The position numbers and the translations under genes are program-made. A stretch of 64,000 bases of DNA from assembly GCA_023450615.1 (NCBI GenBank), contig JAEXGT010000011.1, positions 1 through 64,000 of the forward strand, written 5' to 3'. Below, one piece after another: positions 18,534-27,352 of the stretch (positions are counted from its first letter, which is position 1; each line of letters starts with the position of its first letter). The notes beneath the pieces were generated by a model, which saw only the letters and a program-made list of their open reading frames with translations, did no database searches and was not told the origin of the DNA. This DNA is from Pseudomonadota bacterium. GTDB lineage: Bacteria > Pseudomonadota > Alphaproteobacteria > Rhizobiales > Beijerinckiaceae.

Positions 18534-19006
18534 TCGAGCTCGACATCATGATCGAGGAAGGGGACTGGGAGACCATTCCCGATCTGGAGGCCCTCGCGCA
18601 GAAAGCCGCCTCGGCGGCGCTCGCGGTCACCTATGAGGCCGATGAGGAATGCGAGGCGAGCCTGATGCTCGCCGACGACCCACAGATCCAGGAGCTGAAC
18701 CGCAACTGGCGCGGCAAGGACAAGCCTACGAACGTGCTGTCATTCCCGGCTCCGGAGCAGCCCGGTGCAACAGGGCCTCGCCATTTGGGCGATATTGCTT
18801 TAGCGTATGGAACCCTGGTGCGCGAATCCGAGGAGGAATCCAAGGAACTCGCGCATCATTTTGCCCATTTGATCGTCCATGGCGTCCTGCACCTTCTCGG
18901 TTACGACCACGAAACCGAGGCTGAGGCGGAAATCATGGAAGCTCTCGAGGTGAAAGCGCTCGCCACCCTTGGCATCGCCGATCCCTATCGCGATATGGCA
19001 GCTTGA
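18530..19006 (+). CDS. ybeY: Endoribonuclease / rRNA maturation factor YbeY
   Basis: Zinc-dependent protein for 16S rRNA 3' maturation and ribosome quality control. 158 aa, GTG start overlapping the phoH stop. Zinc ligands lie in HLIVHGVLHLLGYDH: His117, His121 and His127. In rhizobia this protein also influences Hfq/sRNA phenotypes. Coupled to the CorC gene 33 bp downstream. Confidence 0.95.
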   Translation: MIELDIMIEEGDWETIPDLEALAQKAASAALAVTYEADEECEASLMLADDPQIQELNRNWRGKDKPTNVLSFPAPEQPGATGPRHLGDIALAYGTLVRESEEESKELAHHFAHLIVHGVLHLLGYDHETEAEAEIMEALEVKALATLGIADPYRDMAA

Positions 19007-19039
19007 ACGCAAAACGTTTGAGCTGAAACTCACACTGAT

Positions 19040-20074
19040 ATGAACGAAGATCGAAGTCGTAACGACCGCCCTGTCCGACCTCTCTCGGACGACGAAGTCC
19101 CACGAGAACATTGGTACGAACGTGTTCTCACCCGCTTGGGCCTGAAGCCCCGCGATTCCATCCGTCACGATCTCGAGGACGCCCTCGAGGAAACCTCCCT
19201 CGAGGACACGGACTTCTCGCCCCAGGAAAGGGCGATGCTCAAGAACGTGCTCTCCTTCCACCGGATCCGGGTGGAGGACGTGATGGTGCCCCGCGCCGAT
19301 ATCGTGGCCGTGGCCGCCGACACCAATCTCGGCGAACTCCTCAATCTTTTCCGCACGGCGGGCCATTCCCGCCTGCCGGTCTATGGCGAAACCCTCGATG
19401 ACCCGAAGGGCATGGTCCACATTCGGGACTTCCTCGACTTCATCGCCATGCGCGCCGACAGCGGCGCCTCCGAGGGCGGAGCGAGCGACGATACGCCTCC
19501 GCCGAGCCTGGGCCAGATCGATCTGTCCATGACGCTCGCCGAGGCCAATATCCTTCGCCCGGTGCTTTTCGTGCCCCGCTCCATGCCCGCCATCGACCTT
19601 CTGGTGCGCATGCAGGCGACCCGCACCCACATGGCCCTCGTGATCGACGAATACGGCGGCACGGACGGCCTCGTCTCCATCGAGGATCTCGTGGAGATGG
19701 TGGTGGGCGACATCGAGGACGAGCACGACGAGGACGAGGAAGTCACCGTCACGAAGGCTGCGGACGGCTCCTATATCGCCGATGCCCGCGCCAGCCTCGA
19801 AGAGGTGACGGAAACCCTCGGGGTCGATCTCTCCGATGAGGAAGGCGCCGAGGACATCGATACCATCGGTGGCTTCATCGTGACGCTCGCAGGCCGCGTG
19901 CCCTCGCGCAGCGAGGTGATCGAAGGACCGAAGGGCCTCGAATTCGAGGTGCTGGACGCCGACCCGCGCCGGGTGAAGCGCCTGCGCATCCTCCAGCGCA
20001 CCGTTTCCACCGAAGTCGAAGTGGAAAAATCGGTATCCGTTACCCCGCGTCCCGAGAACGCTGCGGCGGAATGA
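19040..20074 (+). CDS. CBS-pair / CorC-HlyC domain protein (TlyC-like)
   Basis: 344 aa without the transmembrane domain of full transporters, so it is the soluble CorC type. Two CBS motifs (MVPRADIVAVAADTNLGELL near 78; LFVPRSMPAIDLLVRM near 175, followed by DEYGGTDGLVSIEDLVEMVVGDI) and a C-terminal CorC_HlyC domain (GRVPSRSEVIEGPKGLEFEVLDADPRRV, quoted in parts). CorC is linked to Mg/Co efflux, and this gene is usually next to lnt and ybeY. Overlaps lnt by 4 nt. Confidence 0.9.
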   Translation: MNEDRSRNDRPVRPLSDDEVPREHWYERVLTRLGLKPRDSIRHDLEDALEETSLEDTDFSPQERAMLKNVLSFHRIRVEDVMVPRADIVAVAADTNLGELLNLFRTAGHSRLPVYGETLDDPKGMVHIRDFLDFIAMRADSGASEGGASDDTPPPSLGQIDLSMTLAEANILRPVLFVPRSMPAIDLLVRMQATRTHMALVIDEYGGTDGLVSIEDLVEMVVGDIEDEHDEDEEVTVTKAADGSYIADARASLEEVTETLGVDLSDEEGAEDIDTIGGFIVTLAGRVPSRSEVIEGPKGLEFEVLDADPRRVKRLRILQRTVSTEVEVEKSVSVTPRPENAAAE

Positions 20075-21753
20075 TGCCGGCCAAGCAGCGCCGGCTCGCC
20101 GACGAAACTTGCGACACAACAGAGAGAACCGGTTCCGGGATCACGGGCCCGGTTCCGGCCGGACGGATCGGCCTCGCCAAGGGATGGCGCCGCGGGACCT
20201 TGAGCTTTGCGGCGGGCGCCGTCGGCGCGCTCGCCATGCCCCCCTTCGGCTTCCTGCCGGCGCTCGCCCTGTCGCTCGTGCCCGCCGTCTGGCTCATGGA
20301 TGGCATCCCTCAGACGGGCCCATCCCGTTGGGCGCCTCTCAAATCGGCGGCTTTCATCGGCTGGTTCTGGGGCTTCGGCTATTTCGTGGCCGGCCTCTGG
20401 TGGCTCGGCGCGGCCTTCCTCGTGGAGGCCGACCAATTCGCGTGGGCCCTGCCCTTCGGGGTCCTGGGCCTTCCGGCGCTGCTGGCCTTCTTCACCGCTT
20501 TCGGCTTCGCACTCGCCCGGCTGCTCTGGTTGCCCGATGCCTCGCGCATCCTCGCCCTCGCCTTCGGCCTGACGATCAGCGAGTGGCTCCGAGGCCACCT
20601 CTTCACCGGCTTTCCCTGGAACAATCCCGGCATGGCGCTCGGCCAGAACATCTGGCTCATGCAGAGCGCCTCCCTCATCGGTCTCTACGGGCTGTGCTTC
20701 CTCGCCGTTGCGATCAGTGCCTCGCCTGCCGTGATCCTCACAGGCCGCACCGCCCCTGCGCGCTGGACCGCTCCCGGGATCGCAGCGGGCGCTCTGGCGG
20801 CCATGGCCGCTTTCGGCCTTTGGCGCGTCCCCGCCGAACCCATGCCGAGCGTGGAGAACGTCCGCCTTCGCATCATGCAGCCCAATCTCCCGCAGGATGC
20901 CAAGTTCAACCCGCGCAACCGCGACGCGATCATGCGGCGCTACCTGAGCCTGAGCGCGAGCCCCGGCCGTGACGGCAGAACCCATGCCGACGCCACCCAT
21001 ATCGTCTGGCCCGAATCCGCCTTCCCCTTCCTGCTTCATCGCGATCCCACCTCCCTGGCCCAGATCGGCGGGCTCCTGGAGCCGGGCTCAGTGCTGATCA
21101 CGGGCGCGGCCCGCATGGACGAGCCCCTGCCCGGCGAGGCCGTGGGCAAATTCTTCAACGCGATCCAGGTAATCGACGACCGCGGCACCATCATCGGCGC
21201 TTATGACAAAGTGCACCTCGTGCCCTTCGGCGAATACGTGCCGAGGTTCCTCGATGACCTGATCCGGGCCGTGGGCCTGCGCCAATTCGTCCATATTCCT
21301 GGCGGGTTCGAGCCGAGCGACAGCCGGAAGCCCTTGAGCATTCCCGGGCTTCCGCCGGTGGCTGCCACGATCTGCTACGAGGCGATCTTTCCGGATGCGG
21401 TCCTGCCGGAAGGCCCGCGCCCGAACCTGATCCTGAACGTCACCAATGACGGCTGGTTCGGCCAGACCACCGGCCCATATCAGCATTTCGCTCAGGCCCG
21501 CTTACGTTCCGTAGAGGAAGGTCTTCCTTTGGTGCGAGCCGCGAATACGGGAATCTCCGGGGTTGTCGATCCGTACGGCCGCATTGTGGATAGTATTCCA
21601 CTTGGGGTTGACGGCGTCCTCGACGCTAATCTGCCGATTGCGCTCTCAGAGGCTAAATCCTCGCAAACACGAAGGTTTTCTTTGACGGCCATGCTCGCGA
21701 TCTGCTTAATGGCCCTGACCGTACGTCGCAAACAAAGAGCCGCATCTTTATAA
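20071..21753 (+). CDS. lnt: Apolipoprotein N-acyltransferase Lnt
   Basis: Inner-membrane enzyme adding the third acyl chain to lipoproteins. 560 aa with six to seven N-terminal spans and a periplasmic nitrilase domain. The catalytic triad is visible: Glu315 (WPESAFPF), Lys380 (YDKVHLVPFGEY) and Cys435 (ATICYEAIF). Coupled to the CorC gene by a 4-nt overlap. Confidence 0.95.
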   Translation: MMPAKQRRLADETCDTTERTGSGITGPVPAGRIGLAKGWRRGTLSFAAGAVGALAMPPFGFLPALALSLVPAVWLMDGIPQTGPSRWAPLKSAAFIGWFWGFGYFVAGLWWLGAAFLVEADQFAWALPFGVLGLPALLAFFTAFGFALARLLWLPDASRILALAFGLTISEWLRGHLFTGFPWNNPGMALGQNIWLMQSASLIGLYGLCFLAVAISASPAVILTGRTAPARWTAPGIAAGALAAMAAFGLWRVPAEPMPSVENVRLRIMQPNLPQDAKFNPRNRDAIMRRYLSLSASPGRDGRTHADATHIVWPESAFPFLLHRDPTSLAQIGGLLEPGSVLITGAARMDEPLPGEAVGKFFNAIQVIDDRGTIIGAYDKVHLVPFGEYVPRFLDDLIRAVGLRQFVHIPGGFEPSDSRKPLSIPGLPPVAATICYEAIFPDAVLPEGPRPNLILNVTNDGWFGQTTGPYQHFAQARLRSVEEGLPLVRAANTGISGVVDPYGRIVDSIPLGVDGVLDANLPIALSEAKSSQTRRFSLTAMLAICLMALTVRRKQRAASL

Positions 21754-21803
21754 GATTAAATAGGCGCGACGCTACGGCAGCTTTACCAAGAAAGCGCGGG
21801 GCT

Positions 21804-22217
21804 ATGAAGAAGTCGACCAGCTTGATCGATAAGGAAATCGGAACACGCGTCCGCATGCGCCGGATTTCAATTGGCATGAGTCAAGAAAAGCTTGGCGAAA
21901 TGCTTGGACTTACCTTTCAGCAGGTCCAGAAGTACGAAAAGGGCATGAACCGGATCAGCGTGGGCCGTTTGGTCGACATCGCGAAGATCCTGGGGGTCGA
22001 GATCCATTTCTTCTTCGAGGGCATCAAGAGCGCGAAGGCCGAATCCGGCTTCGCGGAAGAGGAAGCGCCGCCTTATATCGCGGACGTCATGTCGACGCCC
22101 GAAGGCCTCCAGCTTATTCGCACCTTCACCGGCATCAAGAGCGCGAAAGTCCGCAAGAGCATCGTCCAGCTCGTCGCTTCGCTGGCCGCCCAGGAGCAAG
22201 AGGAACGTTCGTCATAA
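21804..22217 (+). CDS. XRE-family HTH regulator upstream of metK
   Basis: 137 aa. HTH_3 domain at about 13-67 (IGTRVRMRRISIGMSQEKLG, FQQVQKYEKGMNRI) and a C-terminal part with YIADVMSTPEGLQLIRTF. Close relatives occupy the lnt-metK interval in many Rhizobiales. The gap before it is AT-rich. Its target is unknown; metK or its own promoter are natural candidates. Confidence 0.9.
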   Translation: MKKSTSLIDKEIGTRVRMRRISIGMSQEKLGEMLGLTFQQVQKYEKGMNRISVGRLVDIAKILGVEIHFFFEGIKSAKAESGFAEEEAPPYIADVMSTPEGLQLIRTFTGIKSAKVRKSIVQLVASLAAQEQEERSS

Positions 22218-22258
22218 AGAACGCGTTCGCTTGACCTTTCTATTGGCCTGAGGCATGA

Positions 22259-22304
22259 GCAAGGAAAGTCTATAACCCTCATAGACTCCGGTTTCCTCAT
22301 TTGC
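22259..22304 (+). promoter_or_regulatory. Structured metK leader, long bulged hairpin
   Basis: The 104-bp XRE-metK gap holds an exact stem AGTCTAT (22267-22273)/ATAGACT (22281-22287) with loop AACCCTC. It extends by GGAA/TTCC (22263-22266 with 22293-22296) and GCAA/TTGC (22259-22262 with 22301-22304), with bulges only on the 3' side. It ends 18 nt before the start and just before the AAAGGA ribosome site. TTGACC at 22231 is a possible -35. I cannot match it to a known SAM riboswitch by eye. Confidence 0.45.
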
Positions 22305-22321
22305 CCTAAAGGAATTCTCTC

Positions 22322-23497
22322 GTGCGGCGCTCAAGCTATCTCTTCACCAGCGAGTCGGTGTCCGAAGGTCATCCCGACAAGGTTTGCGACCGCATCTCCG
22401 ATGCCGTCGTCGATGCGTATCTGGCAGCCGAGCCCGAGGCTCGCGTGGCCTGCGAAACCCTGGCGACCACCAACCGCGTGGTCATCGCCGGCGAGGTGCG
22501 CGGCCCCGCCTCCATCACCAAGGACAAGGTGATCCAGCTCGCCCGCGACGCCATCAAGGACATCGGCTACGAGCAGGACGGCTTCCACTGGAAGAATGCC
22601 GAAGTCGACGTGTACCTTCACGCCCAGTCGGCCCATATCGCCCAAGGCGTCGATGCCGCCGGCAACAAGGACGAAGGCGCGGGCGACCAGGGCATCATGT
22701 TCGGCTATGCCTGCAACGAGACGCCCGAGCTGATGCCGGCGCCGATCTACTACGCCCACAAGATCCTCGAGAACCTGACGGCTGCCCGCAAGGCGAAGCA
22801 GGGCGATGCCGCCAAGCTCGGCCCCGACGCCAAGAGCCAGGTCACCGTCCGCTACGAGAACGGCAAGCCGGTGGCCGCCACCCAGATCGTTCTGTCCACG
22901 CAGCACCTCGACGAGAACCTCTCGTCCGACGACGTGCGCAAGATCGTTGAGCCCTATATCCGCCAGACGCTTCCGGAAGGCTGGATTTCGGCCGACACCA
23001 TCTGGCACGTGAACCCCACCGGCAAGTTCGTGATCGGCGGTCCTGACGGCGATTGCGGCCTCACCGGCCGCAAGATCATCGTGGACACCTACGGCGGCGC
23101 GGCTCCGCACGGCGGCGGCGCGTTCTCCGGCAAGGATCCGACCAAGGTGGACCGCTCGGCGGCCTACGCTGCCCGCTACCTCGCCAAGAACGTGGTGGCC
23201 GCGGGTCTGGCCGACCGCTGCACCCTGCAGCTCTCCTACGCCATCGGCGTGGCCAAGCCCCTGTCGATCTACGTGGACCTGCACGAGACCGGCAAGGTGA
23301 GCGAGGACAAGCTCGAGGCCGTGCTCATGGAAGCCATGGACCTCACCCCGCGCGGCATCCGCACGCATCTCGGCCTCAACAAGCCGATCTATGCGCGCAC
23401 TGCGGCATACGGCCACTTCGGCCGCAAGCCGGACGCCGACGGCGGCTTCTCCTGGGAGCGCACCGACCTCGCCGCCAAGCTCAAGTCGGCGTTCTAA
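22322..23497 (+). CDS. metK: S-adenosylmethionine synthase MetK
   Basis: Makes SAM from methionine and ATP. 391 aa, GTG start with AAAGGA upstream. Signatures: SEGHPDKVCDRISDAVVDA, GAGDQGIMFGYA and the phosphate loop GGGAFSGKDPTKVDRS. It is followed by trmB after 5 bp; placing a SAM-using enzyme next to the SAM maker is conserved in this order. Confidence 0.97.
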   Translation: MRRSSYLFTSESVSEGHPDKVCDRISDAVVDAYLAAEPEARVACETLATTNRVVIAGEVRGPASITKDKVIQLARDAIKDIGYEQDGFHWKNAEVDVYLHAQSAHIAQGVDAAGNKDEGAGDQGIMFGYACNETPELMPAPIYYAHKILENLTAARKAKQGDAAKLGPDAKSQVTVRYENGKPVAATQIVLSTQHLDENLSSDDVRKIVEPYIRQTLPEGWISADTIWHVNPTGKFVIGGPDGDCGLTGRKIIVDTYGGAAPHGGGAFSGKDPTKVDRSAAYAARYLAKNVVAAGLADRCTLQLSYAIGVAKPLSIYVDLHETGKVSEDKLEAVLMEAMDLTPRGIRTHLGLNKPIYARTAAYGHFGRKPDADGGFSWERTDLAAKLKSAF

Positions 23498-23502
23498 GTC
23501 CC

Positions 23503-24186
23503 ATGAGCGAAGCTCCCAAACAGACCGGCGCCTTCTTCGGGCGCCGGAAAGGCAAGAAGCTTCGCGCAGGGCATGACGACCTGATCCAGAATCTGCTGCC
23601 CGCGATCCGCGCGGTCCCGGGCAGCGCCCCTTCCAGCCAGTTTCCGAACGCGAATGCCCGCGAGACTTGGCTCGAAATCGGCTTCGGCGGCGGCGAGCAT
23701 CTCGCCCACCAGGCCCGCACCCACCGCGACATCAACTTCATCGGCTGCGAGCCCTTCGTGAACGGCATGGCGAAACTGCTCTCCGCCGTGGACGATGAAA
23801 AGCTCGACAACATCCGCGTGTGGGACGACGACGTCACGAAGCTCCTGCCGACCCTGCCCGATTCCTGCTTCGACCGGGTCTATATTCTCTATCCCGATCC
23901 ATGGCCGAAGCGCCGCCAGCGCAAGCGCCGCCTCGTCTCCGACGCGATGCTCGTGGAGCTGGCGCGCGTGCTGAAGCCCGGCGGGGAGCTGCGCTTTGCG
24001 AGCGACATCGACGATTATATCGGCTGGGTGCTCGCCCGCGTGCTGCGCTCCGATCATTTCCGTTGGACCGCGAAACGCGCCGACGATTGGCGCACGCCTT
24101 ACGAGGGCTGGCCGGGCACGCGCTACGAAGCCAAAGCCATCCGCGAAGGCCGGGTGCCGAGCTATCTCACGATGGTGCGGGCTTAA
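23503..24186 (+). CDS. trmB: tRNA (guanine-N7-)-methyltransferase TrmB
   Basis: SAM-dependent enzyme forming m7G46 in tRNA. 227 aa from the ATG at 23503 (the frame is open far upstream inside metK). SAM site WLEIGFGGGEHLAHQA; catalytic region YILYPDPWPKRRQRKRRLV. Nearly abuts metK, so cotranscribed. Confidence 0.94.
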   Translation: MSEAPKQTGAFFGRRKGKKLRAGHDDLIQNLLPAIRAVPGSAPSSQFPNANARETWLEIGFGGGEHLAHQARTHRDINFIGCEPFVNGMAKLLSAVDDEKLDNIRVWDDDVTKLLPTLPDSCFDRVYILYPDPWPKRRQRKRRLVSDAMLVELARVLKPGGELRFASDIDDYIGWVLARVLRSDHFRWTAKRADDWRTPYEGWPGTRYEAKAIREGRVPSYLTMVRA

Positions 24187-24256
24187 GCCACATCCCGGTC
24201 ATGCCGCCCCGCCCTCCGGCATTCCTGGAGTAAGGGACCGGTCCTTTCGGGAAGTC

Positions 24257-24285
24257 TTGCTTTTTTCGACTTGAACGGGTATATC
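24257..24285 (+). promoter_or_regulatory. Promoter of the rimP-nusA-infB operon
   Basis: TTGCTT (24257-24262), exactly 17 bp, TATATC (24280-24285): a good housekeeping-type promoter in the 199-bp gap before rimP. Transcription would start near 24292, giving a leader of about 94 nt that contains the hairpin below. Confidence 0.65.
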
Positions 24286-24325
24286 TTCTCCGTCAGCTCT
24301 GGTTGCAGTGTAAACTGCTGTTCGG

Positions 24326-24355
24326 GAGTGGGCCCCGCCGGGTCCGCTCTTTTTT
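24326..24355 (+). terminator. Terminator-like attenuator hairpin in the rimP leader
   Basis: Ten-pair stem GAGTGGGCCC/GGGTCCGCTC (two G-T pairs) with loop CGCC, followed directly by TTTTTT. It lies between the predicted operon promoter and the rimP ATG (24386), so it would end transcription before the operon unless bypassed. NusA, encoded in this operon, acts at such signals, which suggests feedback control. Confidence 0.75.
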
Positions 24356-24385
24356 ATTGCCTCGATGCCGGAGTCTTGGAGAATC

Positions 24386-25009
24386 ATGACGAACGAACGC
24401 GACAAGCGGTTGATTACGGAAAACGGCGTGGCCGCCCGTGTGGCTGCCATTGTCGAGCCCGTGGTCGAGGATCTGGGCTTCAATCTCGTGCGGGTGAAGG
24501 TCACCGGCGCGAATGGCTGCACCGTGCAGATCATGGCCGAACGTCCCGACGGCACCATGTCGGTCGACGATTGCGAGACCGTCAGCCGCGCGATCTCGCC
24601 GGTTCTCGATCTCGAAGATCCGATCTCGACGGCGTATTATCTTGAAGTTTCCTCGCCGGGCATCGACCGCCCGCTCGTGCGCGCCAGCGATTTCGAGCGC
24701 TGGACCGGCCACGATGCGAAGATCGAGATGGCTGTGCCGCTGGACGGCCGCAAACGCTTCCGGGGCTTCCTGCGCGGCGTTGAGGATGGAAAGCTCGTGG
24801 TCGAGCTTCCGGACGTGAAGGAGGGCCTGGAGCCCATCGCGCGTCTGCCGCTGACCGATCTGGGCGAAGCCCATCTCGTCCTGACGGACGACCTGATCCG
24901 TGAATCGCTGCGCCGGGGAACCGCGCCGACCACGGACGATCTCGATGAAGACACGGATGTGGTGGAAGCGCCCGAGACGGACGATCCATCCGATACGAAA
25001 CAGAACTAA
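24386..25009 (+). CDS. rimP: Ribosome maturation factor RimP
   Basis: Assists 30S subunit assembly. 207 aa from ATG 24386 (MTNERDKRL), with TGGAGA before it; an upstream ATG at 24365 has no ribosome site. Signatures: DLGFNLVRVKV, SVDDCETVSRAISPVLD and YYLEVSSPGIDRPLVRASDF. The C-terminal tail (TTDDLDEDTDVVEAPETDD) is acidic and longer than in E. coli. First gene of rimP-nusA-ylxR-infB. Confidence 0.95.
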   Translation: MTNERDKRLITENGVAARVAAIVEPVVEDLGFNLVRVKVTGANGCTVQIMAERPDGTMSVDDCETVSRAISPVLDLEDPISTAYYLEVSSPGIDRPLVRASDFERWTGHDAKIEMAVPLDGRKRFRGFLRGVEDGKLVVELPDVKEGLEPIARLPLTDLGEAHLVLTDDLIRESLRRGTAPTTDDLDEDTDVVEAPETDDPSDTKQN

Positions 25010-25021
25010 GGAGCGACCTCG

Positions 25022-26650
25022 ATGGCTGTTAGCGCCAACAGGCTTGAACTCTTGCAGATCGCCGATGCGGTCGCACGTGAGAAGGTGATCGACAAGCAGA
25101 TCGTGCTCGACGCCATGGCGGACGCCATCGCGAAGGCGGCACGCTCGCGCTACGGCGCCGAGACCGACATCCACGCCGAGATCAACCCGAAGACCGGTGA
25201 GCTGCGCCTGTCGCGCCACCTCCTCGTGGTCGAGGACGGCGCGATGGAGAATGACGCCCGCGAAATCACGCTCACGGAAGCCCGCGCCCGCCACAACCCG
25301 GCGGCCCAGGTCGGCGACGTGATCGCCGACACCCTGCCGCCCTTCGATTTCGGGCGCATCGCGGCCCAGTCGGCCAAGCAGGTGATCGTGCAGAAGGTGC
25401 GCGACGCCGAGCGTGACCGTCAGTACCAGGAATACAAGGACCGCATCGGCGAGATCGTCAACGGCGCCGTCAAGCGCGTCGAATACGGCAACGTGATCGT
25501 CGATCTCGGCCGCGGCGAGGCGGTCATCCGCCGTGACGAGCTGATCCCGCGCGAGACGTTCCGCCCCGGCGACCGCATCCGCGCCTATCTCTTCGACGTG
25601 CGCCGCGAGACCCGCGGACCGCAGATCTTCCTGTCGCGCACGCATCCGCAGTTCATGGCGAAGCTCTTCGCCTCCGAAGTGCCGGAGATCTATGACGGCA
25701 TCGTCACCGTGCAGGCGGTTGCCCGCGATCCGGGCTCCCGCGCCAAGATCGCCGTGATCTCGCGCGATTCCTCCATCGATCCCGTCGGCGCCTGCGTCGG
25801 CATGCGCGGCTCCCGCGTCCAGGCGGTGGTCGGCGAGCTCCAGGGCGAGAAGATCGACATCATTCCGTGGTCCCCCGATCAGGCGACCTTCATCGTCAAC
25901 GCGCTCCAGCCCGCAGAAGTGGTGAAGGTGGTGCTCGACGAGGAAGCCGACCGCATCGAGGTGGTGGTGCCCGACGACCAGCTGTCGCTCGCCATCGGCC
26001 GCCGCGGCCAGAACGTGCGTCTGGCCTCTCAGCTCACCGGCTGGGACATCGACATCCTCACCGAGGCCGAGGAATCCGAGCGCCGCCAGAAAGAATTCGC
26101 CGAGCGCACCGATCTCTTCATGAACGCCCTCGACGTGGACGAGGTGGTGGGCCAGCTCCTCGCATCGGAAGGCTTCCGCTCGGTCGAGGAAATCGCCTAT
26201 GTGGATTCCGCCGAAGTCGCCTCCATCGAGGGCTTCGACGAGGACACCGCTGCCGAGATCCAGAACCGCGCCCAGGAATACATCGCCCGCATCGAGGCGG
26301 AGAACGAGGCGCGCCGCAAGGAGCTCGGCGTCTCGGACGACCTGAAGGAGATCGACGGCGTCACCACCGCCATGCTCGTGGCCTTCGGCGAGAACGACAT
26401 CAAGTCCGTCGAGGATCTTGCCGGCTGCGCCACCGACGATCTCGCCGGCTGGACGGAGGGCAAGGGCCCCGAGGCGACCCGCTACAAGGGCGCCCTTGAC
26501 GGCTTCGACGTGTCCCGCACCGAGGCGGAAGCCATGATCATGGCCGCCCGCGTGAAGGCCGGCTGGATCGAGGCTCCCGAAGAGACTGAAGAAACCGTAG
26601 AGACCGAGGAATCGGCCGATGAGGCCGAGACCGAGGCTCAGCCGTCCTAA
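25022..26650 (+). CDS. nusA: Transcription termination/antitermination factor NusA
   Basis: RNA polymerase-associated elongation factor. 542 aa: N-terminal domain (NRLELLQIADAVAREKVID), S1 domain (IVNGAVKRVEYGNVIVDLG, about 140-205), KH1/KH2 (SIDPVGACVGMRGSRVQAVV; IEVVVPDDQLSLAIGRRGQN), then two acidic C-terminal helix-hairpin repeats and a Glu-rich tail (EETEETVETEESADEAETE). Twelve bp after rimP. Confidence 0.96.
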   Translation: MAVSANRLELLQIADAVAREKVIDKQIVLDAMADAIAKAARSRYGAETDIHAEINPKTGELRLSRHLLVVEDGAMENDAREITLTEARARHNPAAQVGDVIADTLPPFDFGRIAAQSAKQVIVQKVRDAERDRQYQEYKDRIGEIVNGAVKRVEYGNVIVDLGRGEAVIRRDELIPRETFRPGDRIRAYLFDVRRETRGPQIFLSRTHPQFMAKLFASEVPEIYDGIVTVQAVARDPGSRAKIAVISRDSSIDPVGACVGMRGSRVQAVVGELQGEKIDIIPWSPDQATFIVNALQPAEVVKVVLDEEADRIEVVVPDDQLSLAIGRRGQNVRLASQLTGWDIDILTEAEESERRQKEFAERTDLFMNALDVDEVVGQLLASEGFRSVEEIAYVDSAEVASIEGFDEDTAAEIQNRAQEYIARIEAENEARRKELGVSDDLKEIDGVTTAMLVAFGENDIKSVEDLAGCATDDLAGWTEGKGPEATRYKGALDGFDVSRTEAEAMIMAARVKAGWIEAPEETEETVETEESADEAETEAQPS

Positions 26651-26680
26651 AACGGCGATGGCAAAGCGAGGTCAGCACCC

Positions 26681-27352
26681 GTGCCGCGGCATGAACCGGA
26701 GCGCACCTGCATCATCACCCGCGAGGCGCAAAGCCCCGCGGGCCTGATCCGCTTTGTCCTCGGGCCCGACAATCAGGTCGTGCCCGATCTCAAGCACAAG
26801 CTTCCCGGCCGGGGCGTCTGGGTGACGGCCCGCCGCGATATGGTGGACGAGGCGGCGAAACGCCGCCTCTTCTCCCGAGCCTTCAAGACGGAGGCGAAAA
26901 CCTCCGAGACCCTCTCCCAGGACATCGAGCGCATGCTCCGGGAGGACATGAGACAAGGCCTGGCGCTGGCCAACAAGGCAGGCTGCGTCATCACCGGCTT
27001 CGAGAAAGTCGAGTCGGCAATCACGGTTAAGCCCATCGTTGCCCTTATTCATGCCGCAGAGGCGGCGGAAGATGGGCGAAGAAAATTGGCGAACCCGTTG
27101 CGAAAACGCCTCGGCGAGGCAATATCTAGCTTTCCGGTCATCCAAGTATTGTCGAATGACGAATTGGGTTTGGCATTAGGCCGGTCACATGTGATACATG
27201 CTGCCCTCGTCGCGGGCGCTGGGAGCGACGGCTTTCTGAACCGCTGGCATCGTTACCGCATCTATTGCGGCCTCGATGCCGATCTATCTGGCCTCGATAA
27301 CGAGACCGGCGAACCCACGATTTTGAAACCCGCAGGAACTGAGGCGGAATGA
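26681..27352 (+). CDS. YlxR/DUF448 RNA-binding protein fused to an L7Ae-like domain
   Basis: 223 aa, GTG start (an ATG at 26658 is out of frame). N-terminal YlxR domain (RTCIITREAQSPAGLIRFV, LPGRGVWVTARRDMVDEA) and a C-terminal half with LALANKAGCVITGFEKVESAI resembling the L7Ae/YlxQ fold. Conserved between nusA and infB in alphaproteobacteria. The 3' part has lower GC than its neighbours. Overlaps infB by 4 nt. Confidence 0.9.
   Translation: MPRHEPERTCIITREAQSPAGLIRFVLGPDNQVVPDLKHKLPGRGVWVTARRDMVDEAAKRRLFSRAFKTEAKTSETLSQDIERMLREDMRQGLALANKAGCVITGFEKVESAITVKPIVALIHAAEAAEDGRRKLANPLRKRLGEAISSFPVIQVLSNDELGLALGRSHVIHAALVAGAGSDGFLNRWHRYRIYCGLDADLSGLDNETGEPTILKPAGTEAE

Noticed and set aside
22218..22321. 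Known SAM-II or SAM/SAH riboswitch before metK
   Set aside because: I could not align the leader to the conserved cores of those classes; kept only as an unclassified structured leader.
24187..24385. Possible initiator tRNA gene in the rimP leader, as in enterobacteria
   Set aside because: No cloverleaf or TTCGAATC-type T-loop found; the structure present is a terminator-like hairpin.
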